A stretch of 64,000 nt of DNA from Pelodera strongyloides (Eukaryota; Nematoda; Chromadorea; Rhabditida; Rhabditidae): the NCBI GenBank assembly GCA_036852015.1, contig JAANDG010000072.1, forward strand, positions 124,001-188,000. Direction: 5' to 3'. The notes below the pieces were generated by a model that saw only the letters and a program-made list of their open reading frames with translations, was not told the origin of the DNA and made no database searches. Each line of letters begins with the position of its first letter. Position 1 is the stretch's first letter. The position numbers and the translations under genes were made by a program. Of the stretch, positions 24,701 to 38,098 are shown piece by piece.

Positions 24701-27700
24701 AAATTCCAAGCGAAGTTTAGCCATGCAAACCACAAAAGCTTAGAATCGAATATAGAGTAATGTGTACTTTTTGTTTGGGAAAGAAAATCAAATTTAATCT
24801 ACTTTGTTAATAATCTGGCAAAAATGTCGGTACTAATCTCGGTTTCCTTCGGGTCTTATTGAGTAAGTAAGCTAAACTAGAAAAAAAACTCACATTTTTG
24901 TCCCCCAAATCAGTGACAATAGACTGTTTTTCCGATTCGTCGTCTAGGATTCCCTGGAAAAAAGTAAGATAAAATGTACTATGCCTTATACTGTAAAGAT
25001 ATGTATAAACATGACATTTATACCAAATATAATTGTTCAATATTGTGAAACAAAAGGCAATTTGTCTCAATTGAAATTTACGAAACGATTTTGCGCTTCT
25101 AACGAAAGCACATATAATAATAAACAAAACATATGTACATACAACATTGAATGGCAATAAAATAAGGGACGATAAGGCACTCTACGCAAAGTTACATAAG
25201 TTTCATTCTGTTCAAATCAAAAGCGCATGGCACAACCTGATAGTCATGATAAGCGACTGGTCCAATGATCATCGCTTCTTGACATAGGGGAAGCAGACCA
25301 CACTTCATGCTCGATACGGCCGACACTACTGCTGTATGCATGTGGATTACACACTGTACATCAGGACGGGCAGCATGAATTGCAGAGTGCAGGACGTAAC
25401 CCGCCTGTAACGAGAGGAATAAAAGTTTCTAGTGCCTCTTGTGTGAAAAGCGTTGGAATTTACTTTTCCTTTTACTTTTTGCTTTTTGCTTTTTGCTTTA
25501 CTTTTCCCCCTCGCAAATAGAACACTAAAAAGAAGTGATATATATGAAACAGAAAAATGAACATAGCTTTCCTGTTTATAAAACGTAAAAGTTTATAAAT
25601 TGTTTATAAAAAAAGATTACATTATTAATGCCAAGTTTTGTGGATCCGGGATCCAGAACAGATCCGTCCAATGCCACCTTGATCAAACTGCTGGCGGTGA
25701 TTTCATGATAAAGGAGACCAAAAGGATTGATCAATATTTCATCTTCGTCTCCAGGAAGGCGGACCTTGAATAAAGTTAATATGTATGTTTTCTGCTCGAT
25801 TAATTGCACCCTTCTAATGGTTTCGGACTAAAATGTGTAGGGGTTGTTGTATATTCATCAACGGACTCGAAGGGTCTCACAGTAATACATGCAACACTTA
25901 TAATACACTTTATTAGTTTGATAAATAAGAATGGATGTATTAGAGATAAGAAGACAAAACTCCAAGACAACCTTCTTACCGTGATATGATTGTATATTCC
26001 CTGCGACCATTGAAACAAATCCACAAGGCGGTATAAAGAGGCGAGCTTTTGTCGTAAGATTTTCTCAACCTTTCCGTATTTATCAATTCCTTTCAAGTCG
26101 GCGATGGGCAGTGATGATGTGCCTGAATAACAAGGCTAGTTACACTTTAAAAAAATATGGATAATAAATGTTACTGTGTATGACACGTCACAAAAGGTCT
26201 TATTAGAATATTGAATTATCGGAATACTACATACACACCTACGCCTACTTAGCGGATAATGAAACTCTTACCGATTCCATGAAGGGATGCTGCAGCCAGT
26301 TGCCCATGTGGAAGTGTTAGTTCCGAGAGGCGTTGAAGGGTTCGCAAGTGGTCGGGATCACTCCGTGCACTGTCCGACTCTTGGCGGATAACCTTAACGT
26401 AAACAAAACATAAAGAATGATATTTAGAAGCAGGTTAACAACCACTTTTACTGTTCTCGCATAAAAGTTAATTGTTAGGGAAAATAGTACAACGCCTACC
26501 TCTTCTAATTCTCGGCAGAATTCCTTGGATTCCAGGATTTGTTGCACGCGTTTGCGGCGCTCCATTTCGGTTAAGTCCTCCTGAATATCGCACAATTAAA
26601 AATAAAGAACATGATACTTGAAAATAAGAAATTTTTACGTTTCCGATCCTAGAAAAAAACCCAGCGCAAAAATGAATATGTTTTGTGTGCAGCGCATTCA
26701 GATGAGTTCGGCTGTTCAGTGATGGTTAAGGACGGGCGCTCGCCACTAACCATCACTGAATATTTTCTTTATTAATGTAAGCTCAGCAAGCAAAAATATT
26801 AGCATTTTTATTGGAAAACTTTGAAAAACAACGAGACATGGTTTGAATAACGCCAACAACTCGTTCCAATTTGAATTGAGTGACACAATCAATTGACATA
26901 TCGAAAGAAGGAAAGTTTGCAGAGCATTGGAAAAAAAAACGTGCGATCTTGATTGAATGTCGAGATATGAACGATATGGGGTTGACGAAAGAATAACATA
27001 CTCCATTTTTCATTTTTAGGTGAAACCATTTCACACAAAAGTCGAATGAACCTGGTACTTGTCAAGTAATTGTGAAGAAAACAAATCGTAAGGAAATATT
27101 TACGCTAAACTGTTGTCCCTTGTTGAAGAAAATCGTTAAATTATGTGAATAAAAGGGGAACAATCGGGTTGTTTGTGTGTGCAAAATCCCCGCTTTCCGC
27201 TCCGTATAATCACCACGATTTACTATTGAAAAACAAAAAAAAATGACAGAAAAAACGGCGCGCAAGACGAATGTTGGAACATTTGTGCTGAGGCTGTAAT
27301 TTATGTATTTCGATAAAATACTTGGTTTGATATGAATACAATGTTGCTGGAGAGACTGTCAGTGATAATATCGTGCACATGTCTGTACAAATGTCACTTC
27401 CAAATCGGCAATGGATTGCCATTTGCAAACTATGTATAATAGACAAAAAGGATCTGCACCTATGATTTGGAAAATTTGAAGAAACATTCATCATATGCCA
27501 GTATACTTATTATTAGTACATTACGTTGTCAACCTTATCTATCTACAACATCTCGGGAAAATTGAAGAATTCTACCCCCCACTGAAGTATGCAACCCAAA
27601 TTTGAAATATACTACCCCATTTTAGTATACTGTATCAAGCGAAGGCGATAGTTGCATGAAAACACGCAAACTATCACCACAAGGGAAGCCACACAAAACA

Positions 27701-28087
27701 ATGCTAATCTGTATTGATCTCGCTAATTGAAATAAGAACCCGAGGATTAGGAACAAAGGCCAAATTAACTAATTAACAGGTATAATATCAATGGAAAAAA
27801 GGAACAATATTGGGGAGATCCTAATAGTGAGTGACTGTAAAGAACAGAAGCATTGAACACAGCGAGAAAACATGTAAGGAATAACCTATTTGGTTTTTCA
27901 CTGGAAGTCAGTCAGGCAACAGTAAACCATCAACAAAAAAACTTGAAATGACTAGTATATTTTTAATATAATTTACCTTGATAGCGGCTGGCCGTTGCAG
28001 ATCTTTTATGTATTCCGGATCGTCCGGATCGAACAGCATTTTCCGCTCGCGGCCTTCCTTGCGGTCCGCGCCCACTTGAGCCGCCAT
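18715..28087 (-). CDS. add-1: Adducin, complete, 19 coding exons in the chosen isoform
   Basis: Exons (minus strand): 28087-27977, 26580-26500, 26392-26272, 26122-25980, 25764-25621, 25404-25237, 24953-24894, 24512-24414 (or 23778-23680), 23103-23016, 22804-22698, 22590-22474, 22320-22123, 21921-21820, 21663-21547, 21375-21202, 20940-20817, 20068-19976, 18991-18948, 18801-18715. Every junction is in frame and gives 725 aa, close to vertebrate adducins. Residues ~40-310 form the class II aldolase-like head, with [37 protein letters not shown] and MKCGLLPL. The neck follows ([42 protein letters not shown]). A tail with [17 protein letters not shown] leads to a lysine-rich MARCKS-related end ([20 protein letters not shown]). 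Adducin caps actin barbed ends and recruits spectrin at the membrane cortex; the tail lysines bind phospholipid and calmodulin in known members. The symbol add-1 assumes orthology to the Caenorhabditis gene. Confidence 0.95.
23680..23778 (-). CDS. add-1: Adducin alternative exon B of a homologous exon pair
   Basis: 99 nt, 33 codons, phase 0 at both ends, acceptor ATTTTAG and donor CAG|GTTTCA. It encodes the same part of the aldolase-like head as the exon at 24414-24512. By eye 13 of 33 residues are identical, including ILR at residues 3-5, CG at 12-13 and VE at 16-17. The usual NHG triplet after LR is GNG here, so the conserved histidine is missing. Equal length and phase mean either exon gives a full protein. 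Including both would duplicate a structural segment, so mutual exclusion is inferred. Confidence 0.8.
24414..24512 (-). CDS. add-1: Adducin alternative exon A, canonical version
   Basis: 99 nt, 33 codons, phase 0 at both ends, with acceptor TGTGTAG|GTG and donor CAG|GTTATT. It retains the family motif LRNHGF and continues [15 protein letters not shown], matching the vertebrate adducin segment around LRNHG. It was used here for the reference isoform. About 635 bases separate it from exon B; they contain only chance open frames. Confidence 0.85.
26715..26760 (-). repeat. Perfect inverted repeat (14-bp arms) in adducin intron 1
   Basis: Arms TTCAGTGATGGTTA (26715-26728) and TAACCATCACTGAA (26747-26760) are exact complements. 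The 18-base loop contains GGCG and CGCC, which can extend the pairing. The result would be a stable hairpin in either strand's transcript. It may be a small palindromic repeat, a MITE relic or a structured RNA; the sequence does not decide. Confidence 0.8.
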
Positions 28088-28089
28088 GG

Positions 28090-28095
28090 CTGAAA
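28090..28095 (-). promoter_or_regulatory. Putative spliced-leader acceptor before the adducin start
   Basis: On the minus strand the sequence is GATTTCAG followed by CC and the ATG at 28087. An acceptor two bases before a start codon is typical of nematode trans-splicing and supports this first exon. A cis-spliced 5' UTR exon further upstream is possible. Confidence 0.5.
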
Positions 28096-28099
28096 TCAA

Positions 28100-31000
28100 C
28101 TGATAAAATAAGTAAATAATCAATAAACATAAATAACGGTCAATCAGATACGCAAAAAAATCAATACACATGAATAACAGTCAGAATTCATTTCGCAGGC
28201 GAAGAGCATTGCTATTGCAGAATTTGAAGAAGTGTCAAACAACAAGGAATATTTGGAACGAGAGTCAAAATTAACAAAACACATGACAGTGCTAATTGTC
28301 AAAAGTTTAGCCTGTAAAAACATGGATTTTTCATGAACATTGTATGCTATTGAAGGGTCCGGATGTTCAACGCAGCTCGATATTACTGCAGCAATACTAG
28401 AAATCGAAAGAATTTCGTGGGAAATTGATGCATCAATTAAACAATGCCAAGGCATAATCAAATAAAGAGGGAGAGAAGGATCGAGCCCGTACATATATAG
28501 AGATATGTCTTTTTTTTAATTCGAATAATTGAAATATTTGGACACTGCATCAAAGTGAAGAATCTGACATTATAAGGCTATATTTCTACATTTTTAATGA
28601 TCACTCATTGACAAAACGATGCGGCGTGGCTACGCTGGTGTGTATTTGGGACCAGTTTGGATAACCCCTCCACTTTCGAAAACAATTAGATTAGATGGCA
28701 TGACGATGATAAAAAGCACACACATTCTATTAAAGAGAATGAAGCCAGTAGAGCCATTCGTAGCTAAATGGCCAGATGCACAGAACCTCAGTGTGAATAC
28801 TAGCGCACACTTACGTACCGATAAAAAAGACTGAGATTTTTTAGGCAACAATACTTTGATAAATCGGAAGATCGGGCGTCCAGTCCCAAGTATCAATCAT
28901 AGGACAAACATGGAATACTTTGAACGGGTTTTTAATATATGCATTCGAAATTAGCTCGGAACGATTGGATAAAGAGGTAATTCGTTGTCTAATGCGTTAA
29001 CATTTATTTGAATAAAAACAGGAAAAGTTTCTCCATAATATTAGCAATTCAAACAAATCAATAAGTAAAGCTGCACTTCCTTTTTTGGATCCCGAGTAGT
29101 AATCAGTTATTCTTATCAGCAATTATCAGAACTATGTATGTGCTCAAAGGCGCCCGTATGATGTAAATACCTAAAACAACCACCTAAAATAGGCTTGAAC
29201 AAGACCAACAAGAAACATAACTACAAACAAATACTCATAGAAAGCGAAAGAAACGATGCGCATGGTTATTATTCATACGCATACAACTCAGAAGGAAAAA
29301 CTGAGCTCTTTAACTTTTCAAGCTAGATAATCATGTGTACTCAAAGAGGGAAGGAAAAAAACTACCTCTTCGGAGGGCTCAAAAAAGAATCCAATATCTG
29401 GACAAAGCTGAAGGGTTGAAATAGGGTTTTCTCCGCAACCTCGTCTGGACTTTTTTTTGCACCGCACGTTCCAGACATTTTGTCAAACGGAGGATGCCAA
29501 ACATGCCGAAAAAGAGCACTCGAACTGGTAGGCATAAGATATTAGCTGGTATAAGATAAATGGCGAAGTATTCAATAAACCATAACAATTTGCGGCTGAA
29601 AATGTTCAATAAACCATAAAGCATATAAATAGATACAATAAATAATATAAACAGTGATGCAACAGTAGGTAACCACGAAAAACCAGAAAAGTGGTATCAT
29701 GGGATCATATAGTGTAGGGCTGGTTGAATGTAGAAAAGTAAAATGCCTAAATTGAGCTAAATCGATCGCAAAGGGACGGGTGGATTTCTGTGGATTTTGC
29801 AGGATTGTGTTCCAAAAAAGTCCGTTGTGTATTCATGCGGAAGTAGATAGGAGATTATCTCGAATATGGATATATGCTCCCATTTTCCGCTGGTTTAAAA
29901 GGTAACTTTCTCTTTAGTTTCAGCAAATGCGAAATGTTATTCCATGTGAATCGTCCGCAAATAAAACATTCATAAACCTCGACAGTGTATGATGACAGTG
30001 ATTTTATAAGATCGTCCTTGGTGTATCCTAAACAACAAGTCGCGGGAACAGAGTCCCTTAAGCAGAGGTGTTTCACTTAGGATTAGATAAGCCCATTAGG
30101 GTGAAACAAGGACAACATGGAAGGGGGCGTGCATGAAAAGAGAGTGCCTTTTGGTCATAATCATGTGCATCTTCATTAGAGGAACAAGAACGTTATGTTT
30201 TAATGGACATAATCTAATATCAGACCCCTTTTCCGCCTCTGGGCCCAAAATTCAATGATTTTTTAATGAGTTTTCCCGAAAGCCGAGAACAGGATTGGAT
30301 GCAGCCTTATTTAGGTCCCATATAGGTTCTCAAATATGCATCCTTAGGCGTTAATATGTAAAAAGTAGGTCTGTAAATAGTTCCCTACTTACACAGCTCA
30401 CAAGTTGAAAACTTCAAAGGGAATTTGTTACGTCATACTATATACAAACTACGCTTGTTCCTCAAGCAAACAGCCCGTTGCAAGACAGAGCCTTATGAGT
30501 CATTTCCGAATATAAACTTAGAGCCATGTTCAAGTTGAGTAATCAAAAGAAACACGCTGTAAGACTAAAAGTGGAAACGTTTGCTGATAAACTACATATA
30601 AAGAATGTGGAAAATGACCCCTTTGACGACTACTGTTTTTGATTGAAATAAAAGCGGAACATAAGATAATGGCGAGAAATACATACAAAGACAAGAGTTA
30701 AAATGGCCTTGTTTTGAGAGGAAGTGTCTTTCATTGTACCGCTATCAGTTTGAACAAACAAACGCACACGACGATTAGTGCATGCAAACATGGATTTCAA
30801 CAAATACGTTTTAAGAAAAGAAAACAGTAGCATAGAGTAATTTGGCGGAAAATACCGAAGATGAATCCGTCACGTGATTGATCGGCAGTTAGTAAACAAT
30901 TCAGATTGATCTTTAGCAGTTTGTCCATGTGCTTTCTCAGTCTTTTCTGTTCTAGTTTTTGCGTCAACCAAAGGCGTAATCCTTCTACGGAGGCACATCA

Positions 31001-34000
31001 ACCAAAATAAACCACCCACTCTTCGTCTTATACGAGGAAAATTTGCGCACGCACAAGCGTGGTGTATAAGCCAAAAGTGTGAAAGTAGCGTAAACATTGA
31101 AGACGACAAAAAAAATTGAAAATGGGTGGCCAAATGATTTTATATCCTATATACTCGTAGTACTCCATATTTTCACTGTTAGCAGCGTGAAGCAATTGTT
31201 AATGTCATAATAATATGTGAAACATAAAAAAAATTTAGGTTAGGCTGTTGCGTCGATTGTATCACACATATTTGCAAAACATACAAATGAAATATAAGTA
31301 AATAAACAAAGAAGAACCGAAATTTGCGATATAGTCTCATCATATTAGCATCGAATCCAGATGCAATAAGCACTGATAAATATTTGGACAACGTGATGTT
31401 TGTTTTGCGAGGGAATTCAGCTGCATTTAATTGGTGGGAAAGTTACGCATTTGCAGCAAATTCGAATGCCCTGTAAGCCAACACATTATTAGTTCTAAAA
31501 GCACGGAACTCGTTGAAGATAAATTTATTTGGCACATTTTTTTTACGTTTTGTGAGGTGAAATTGGCGAAAAACCCTCGTACATGTATGGCGAATGTTAC
31601 TTAACTTATTCAAACAACAATGTACTAATTTGTGTGAAACGTATACCTCAAGATTTTCTCCGGGAAAGTTGGAAATGAGAGCAAATAAAATAGCATAAGC
31701 ACACACTCAAAATGGCCAATATTCAGTTTGGTGAGAACAACCAAACAGCAGAAAATTACTGTGCTTATTACAGAATAATAATGTGTGTGTGGAACGTTAT
31801 ATCGGGTGGCTTTCCCATTTGTTTGGGGGAACCGCAATATTTGGATTTGATCAATTGTTTGATCAACAGACGAATTCATGCCGCAATTCGGAACGAACAA
31901 ACACAAACGATAATCGACATGCAGAAAGAACAACGAGCTATATCAACAGATTAGACACTATGATCGTAAAACACAAAAATAACGGCGAAACTTTCCTAAA
32001 ACATTTTGAAAGCTTGTTTACATCAAGCAATTTTTTTTTGCGTTATCTTCAAGAAACTTTACCTGTGGCAACAGTTCGGATACATATTCTAAAAAAAAAA
32101 CTAAAAATTGTCTGCATTAAATGGGCAATGCGGCGTATCCTATGAGAGTCTCGAACCATCGGGAAATCCTCACAGCTTTTATATAACAAATAATTTTCAA
32201 GATAATCGACTTTATATGCATATATTTGGAGATCCGTTTGTAGAAACGGAAGAAGGAAACGACGAATCGTAAGAATTGAGGCACGCAATGCGTTTATTGA
32301 ACGCTAAGATGATTAATCAGCAGAAGGTCCAGGGTGGGGTACTGGGGCATTTAGGGGCTCAGACGAAGGGACCAAATGAGTACTAAGTAATCGAAAAATA
32401 CTAGAGCAAAGACGATTCACTGCTACTGCAAGTCCATACAGTTGGTATGCCTGTTTAGTACATTGACTGTCATAAGTGAAGCTATAAAAAATGTCATTTA
32501 TCGTTTGTCAATTACTGCTGTATATATTCGAAAATAATGACATTTGTTCAAAAGTCAAGAACAAGAAGAAAGCATTGATGATTGATGTGAGCTTTATATG
32601 CGAGTGAGGTCCACTTTACATAGGTCTCTGCTGCTAAGGGAAGCCACACTTTCATAGTAACTGAAATAATTAATCAACTTGGAAGTTAGGCCACACAAAT
32701 TTGGCTTTCGAAAAAATTTTGATGACTGTGTTCCAGAACCTAGTTTATGCTATTCAGCATAATAATTTTGTTAAAATTTAAAGTTTGAAAAGCTCCATAT
32801 GTGCTAGGTACATAATAATCATGATTTATGTCAGAAATCCTACGCATAGGTTATATGGATATTGAGTAACTTGTATCCAAAGTTATCACGATTTTGCATA
32901 CGATGATAATGAACATCTAAGAAGCTCACTACTAAGGTATGCCTGATTGTACGGTTGCGTAAAACAGACAAAGTGTGTTTACATGAAATGTACTTTTATG
33001 CCGTTTGTGTAGCTGCCTTTATGTCGTTAGGGCAAAAGTGCATGGGATACTAAAATACACAAAGGATAACAATTTCTTTGAGTTTTCCTATTAGAAAACA
33101 CCGAATTTTTGAATAATTTATGATAGTTTGTTGTAAATTAGCATTTCTGGACTATGGCTAGTAGAAAAGTGAATTGTCTAGCCTACATAGAAAAGTTATC
33201 GGGCGCGTGTGGTTTGTGACAAAATGCTGATTGCGTATGTGTAATAAAATGGAATAAGTCTTCTTTTCGGATTTGCCGTGCAACTCTCGCAGGGAAGCCT
33301 CAGCTGGGCCCCCACTTTGGAGTAAGAGGCCCCGCTTTTGTGGGTATATGGGGCACATACACAGAGAAAAAAAACAGGGAAGAAACGAGAGTGAAAGAAA
33401 CGTGGTTGTGTTGCAGTCTGTGTCAGCCATGGAGTGGTCACCAGGGCCATCGTCTAATAACGCATTGATTCGAACAGATTTACAGGATGTCAAGGTGATA
33501 AGAAGGGATTACATATAAGGTAGCGATATTCTATCCCAAGTTAGAAAAAGAAAGAATCAAACTTGCCAGCGAACTGAGATATTTGTTCTTCATGGCAACT
33601 TGAGAAGATCCTTAATTATCTACTAGTGCTCAAAGTTTAAAAATCAATAATTGTTTATCGAATAATTTAAGTAATGCAGTTTAGCTCGAACAATAGAAAA
33701 TATTCATAGAAGCGTTGATGCCCAAAAGATTCAGAGATCCTTCCTCCTAGTACGACGTAAATGAGCTAAAATGGCGAAAGCATATTGGTCCTATGACTGG
33801 CCCTGTTCTTTTTGTACTTTTTTGTACGAAGAAAAACCGGAAAAGGGTCTTCTGAAAACGAGCTTCCATTGGGTGCCGGCCTGGAGACAAATTTCAATTT
33901 AGAACCGAGAAGGAACGGGACAGAATCGAATCCAACAAAAAGTGTTCGAAAGAATGGGAAATGTGCCTGCAGTATGATAACACAAGGGGACCAACAGTAA

Positions 34001-37000
34001 AATATACCTGACAATGAGTGCGGTGATTCAGCACTTGTCAATGCCAATGTTGTATATAAGACCTTATATGACGTATATGTCTACAACCAAGTTCCTGCAA
34101 TTCAAATGCCTTTTGGACTTAAGTTGGTTTCCTCCGATTATAGATAGCAAGTGGGGGGTTGATATCCAAAAAAACAACCCTTTCCTTATAAGCAAAAAAA
34201 AGAGGAAATGGAACTGTTAACACGGAAATCTGTAATTTTCGGTGGTATGACCTTGCTCGCTTAGTAGCCCGAAGGGGCAATAACAATGTGATTTTGTGAT
34301 GTTATCGATGTGTGGAGGGCATAGCTCCTGTACGCTCCCGAGAATAGGTATAAGCACACTCCCGATTGGGAAGGGCGCTGTCAATTGTAAACACTTGTAA
34401 CATAATCCGCGACACTCAACCACCGGCAATGGGCATACAATGCGCATAACTATAGGAAATGCCAGAAAAAAGTGCCACGCATGGAAAAATTAATGCACAA
34501 AGAGGGAAGAGTTGAACCATGTGTTATCCAACTATAGGTAATAATGTGTAAAACAGTTAGATCGCGTACTATTGAAAGGTGGCAGGATTCTCACCGCGGC
34601 GACGGATTCAAGCAAATTCATGCTTCTTCTACAACCTATACAATTGTGAATGGCCAGCGAAGGCAGATATTCCATGTGGGGATTCCCTTTATTCTTCCCA
34701 TTCAACTCTCTGGGGAGCGATCTTTGGGAAGAAAGTCCCCTGTGCGCGGATAAATCATAGAGAATTGGCAGCGGCAACAATTGTGAGCACTAAGCCTTGT
34801 CTGAATAGGAAAGGACACTTCCATTTCAATGAGCGAAGACGCACTTCTGAACGTTGAATATCTCCTTAGGATTAGGGAATTTACAAGCGCTAGCCCGAAT
34901 AGGAAAATACTAACAATCGAATAAATATTACGTCATCAAACTGGTAGTCTAACTAGTAAGTCGATAGGAAGAGATCAGCATCAGACAAACGATAGTAAAA
35001 CAAAACGTCATATTGTCGAATAAAATGCATCATTGTTAATGATGTGTGGCACACTTATAGTAGAGGTCGAGTTTTTTTCATACTTATTCATTCATAGCTA
35101 TGCAAACTGTATCGACGTATAGATATTTGTTTGAAGTGCCCCGATAAACTATAATACGTGGCACCCACCACTCCACTGAGCCAATATTGACAGTGCCGTA
35201 CTAGGAATTGCAAAACGGAGACCCCAAAAAAGCAGAGGGTCTTGCTTATTCTAAATTAAGAACAGAGTTGTGAGAGTGCTTGTATTTTGCAGCGAATCTA
35301 GAGGCCAGGAGAGCATTCAATAACTTTAGTTAAAGTTGACTATAAATTAGACCAGTCACTAAGAATGTACACTCCCGGGAAATAAAACGCAAAAAACCAA
35401 AAGAGTAATAATTTATGGATTTACGACGGTTGAATTCAACATGCGAGTATATATGGAATATACAATGGTCTCTGGATTTCAGCACTAAAAGTAACAGGCG
35501 TGTTGAACAAGACTTGAGCCGATTGTTTAGTGTCCCGTTTTCTGCATTTCTTCAAGGACGAACATATAGAACAATTTGCGCATTCGGAGGTATCGAGAGG
35601 CAGAATGACAATCCAAAAAGACATTTTTCTTTTTTTTAGAGGACATTTTTGCATTGAAATGAGCGTGCGACCACCCTCGGTGCCCAATGTTCAGGTTGAC
35701 ACGCAAGCAAAGGAGTATTTTTCTAAATACTCTCCCTTGAGTACGTCCCATATCTGAACATCGCAAATAATTTCTAATTTACCATCTGAATGTATACGCA
35801 GATGTACAGCTATATTCATAATCTAAATGTTGAATATTTTAGTTATTAAAAGTGAATTGGTAAGTATTATAAAAACATCAAAAAAAACCACAAAAAAAGA
35901 AATGGCGCTTTATCGTTTCCCTAAACCCTCCCGGGTGGCCGGACATTAGGACTGTAAATGAGCATGAATATATACATATCTGTGAGAGGTAGACGGGACA
36001 CGCAGATGGTAGCTTCCGTCAGCTCCGAGACAGAGCATTTGCATAATCGTTCCCTCCAGAAAAGAGTAATTTGTTGACAGAAGAAGACGAGTGCCAGCTC
36101 CAGGCACAAGAACAGGGCAACGAAGTGAATTGGGGTATTTTTTCCACAAAGTATTTAGCCACATATTGGTCGCAGCATAAATCAACGTGCATATCAATTT
36201 CACAAAAAGCCGCTCCTATAAGAAATTCCATCATGCATTCCACGAGAATCCGCTAATTTATTCCAAGCAAAAAAGGGGTGAAACCTAATACCCGGTGTTG
36301 TAAGCATAGCCGAGCGACCCCTATCGGGTGTCGAATTGCATATGATCGGATAATTGGTTAATGATGAACGTTTTATGAGGACAAAGCAATTTGTGCACTG
36401 AATTTGGTAACCGTAGTATATATGTAGCACTGTATCACATTATATGTATAACTTTGTAACTACCTTGTAATATATATATATATATATATATTAATAGCGA
36501 CTCAGGTGCATACTCGGATGCTTCTCATATCGCGTTTTCCCAACTCCGAATTGGATGTGTCATTGATTTTCAGTATGTTTGTGTGAATGTGTGTACGTAT
36601 GTATGTAGTACGTGTGTGTGTAGTTTTCCAATCGCGCACATCACTCTAAGCAGTTAATAATAGGGGATGAAGTGACAGACGCAGAGATGTCCAACACTAC
36701 TAGAATCCAAAAATACAACATCTCACCCAAGAGTTTTTATGCATATTGTTAACTATGAATTGTGGAGGAGTATTGAATTTTAGCATTTACACCTACACCA
36801 CAATAACGTACCTTAGTAGTGATTTAGCACACGAAGTAAACACACACATATCGCAATGCGATGAATTTTCTCTTCAAATAGCCCCCGGGTCCCAGATGGT
36901 TTCCAAACTATGAGGGTAAATTGCATTACTGAATGATCGCAATGTCCAGAGCTCGGCTAGCAAATGCTTGTGAAAATAAACTTGATTAGACTTTTCATTA

Positions 37001-37280
37001 GAATCCTTAGATTTTGCACTTCGGATTAGTCGCCCCAGAAAATAGGATACTCATATCCCATTAGACTTTTACCATGGTGATTGGTGTGATTTTTAACATG
37101 AACAATATAATATTCATTACGTACACAAAAATGTAAACGCTCCAGGAAGTTTAAAGGCCAGACTGTGCTGCTTCAGAAATGCACTGATCAAATCTTCGGA
37201 TTCGGTTGAAATAACCGGGTACACTTAATCATTTTTATTTTTTGATGCTGAAAAGTGGCAATTTATTTGTGTTGTATATA
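28100..37280. other. Long gene-free interval upstream of adducin
   Basis: I found no conserved domain, RNA gene or coherent exon chain on either strand. Short frames occur around 31440-31950, 33160-33520, 33770-34050, 34540-34860 and 35410-35770, often open on both strands at once. One segment at 33430-33494 has an acceptor-like TTGCAG before it, an ATG and AAG|GTGATA after it, but nothing to splice to. The interval probably contains regulatory sequence for the flanking divergent genes (adducin and the EB gene). Confidence 0.5.
36470..36492. repeat. TA dinucleotide microsatellite
   Basis: About eleven TA units, visible directly. A GT-rich/GTAT-rich stretch follows at about 36575-36625. Confidence 0.85.
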
Positions 37281-37281
37281 G

Positions 37282-37694
37282 TCGGTGGCCCTCTTTAAAG
37301 CAAAGATAAATGGGCGGAGCACAATGATGTAATCACTTATTGTGGGGTTTCCAAGTATGCTGAAAATTTACAGTATGGAACTACACGGGAATATATTTTA
37401 TTTATTTTTTCATATTATATATGCAAGTTTCGTGCGGAAATACGGTAGTATTGACAGAATCACACCGAATTTTTGGGATACTTGGAAACCCCATAATAGT
37501 GAAATTGTGCGATAATCGCCGATGTAATCTGATTAATGGAATATCAACAAAAATTAGCAACAACACAAATAAATTGAAAGATTCACAACAACATAAATAA
37601 TATATGAAGAAATAAAGACTCTAAATAAATGTTTTAAGTAAATAACAGTGAAATAACTCAATGAGATAAAGAAATTAGTGAAAGTAATGAGTAC
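37282..37694 (+). repeat. Dispersed repeat copy A (SINE-like body), interrupted by a MITE
   Basis: Begins TCGGTGGCCCT and ends with AATGAGTA. It matches 38653-38922 in the same orientation, sharing GATAAATGGGCGGA, GATGTAATCAC, AAATTGTGCGATAATCGCC and the A-rich ending around ACAACATAAAT and TAACTCAATGA. The copy is longer than its partner because an inverted-repeat element lies inside it at 37340-37496. Confidence 0.75.
37340..37496. mobile_element. MITE, probably Tc1/mariner type, ~157 bp
   Basis: Terminal inverted repeats TTGTGGGGTTTCCAAGTAT and its near-complement ATACTTGGAAACCCCATAA flank a short AT-rich centre with no ORF. Both ends abut TA, the target-site duplication expected for Tc1/mariner insertions. 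The matching repeat copy at 38653-38922 lacks this segment at the corresponding point, which independently shows it is an insertion. Confidence 0.75.
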
Positions 37695-38027
37695 CGAAGC
37701 TAATTCTGCACACTCTCCCTCCTTGCCAAAAAGAACAGGTTCAGTTGGATCGATGAGGGGAATTTGTTAAATCCGTCCCCGCAAGATTGAAGCAATTCCT
37801 GAATCGGTTAGAGAGACCCTAACCGACTAGTATCTGCTGTTGAGAGTGATACTCCATCCACGGCATAGAGAGAGACTCTTACCGACGGAACTGCAATTGC
37901 CGAAAATAATCGGATTTTAGAGAGATCCTAGAACCGTGAAATGTTTTCAGGAGAGACGCCGGAATTAGTTTCTCACTAGCTGCTGGTTCCTGTCGAATTG
38001 ATATAGGTGAGACTCCAGAAGCTCAAA

Positions 38028-38098
38028 TTCACATTGGTTCAGTGGTAGAATTCTCGCTTCCCATGCGGGTGACCCGGGTTCAATTCTCGGACGGTGCA
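38028..38098 (+). pseudogene. tRNA-Gly(CCC)-like sequence, degenerate; probable SINE head
   Basis: The D arm (GTTCAGTGGTAGAA), anticodon arm with CCC at 38060-38062 and T arm (CCGGGTTCAATTCTCGG) closely match eukaryotic glycine tRNA. However, the 5' side of the acceptor stem (TTCACAT) does not pair with the 3' side (ACGGTGC), so a working tRNA is unlikely. The internal A-box- and B-box-like promoters are largely kept. The 3' flank (GGTGCACCATGTAGAAA) recurs at 38584 as the start of repeat copy C, pointing to a tRNA-derived SINE. Confidence 0.7.

Noticed and set aside
33430..33494. Candidate short exon with TTGCAG acceptor, ATG and AAG|GTGATA donor
   Set aside because: No compatible downstream exon or domain was found; isolated acceptor-donor pairs of this length arise by chance.
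38028..38098. Functional tRNA-Gly gene
   Set aside because: The acceptor stem does not pair at most positions, although the inner arms are good; the flanking sequence recurs as a repeat, so a SINE head or pseudogene is the better reading.
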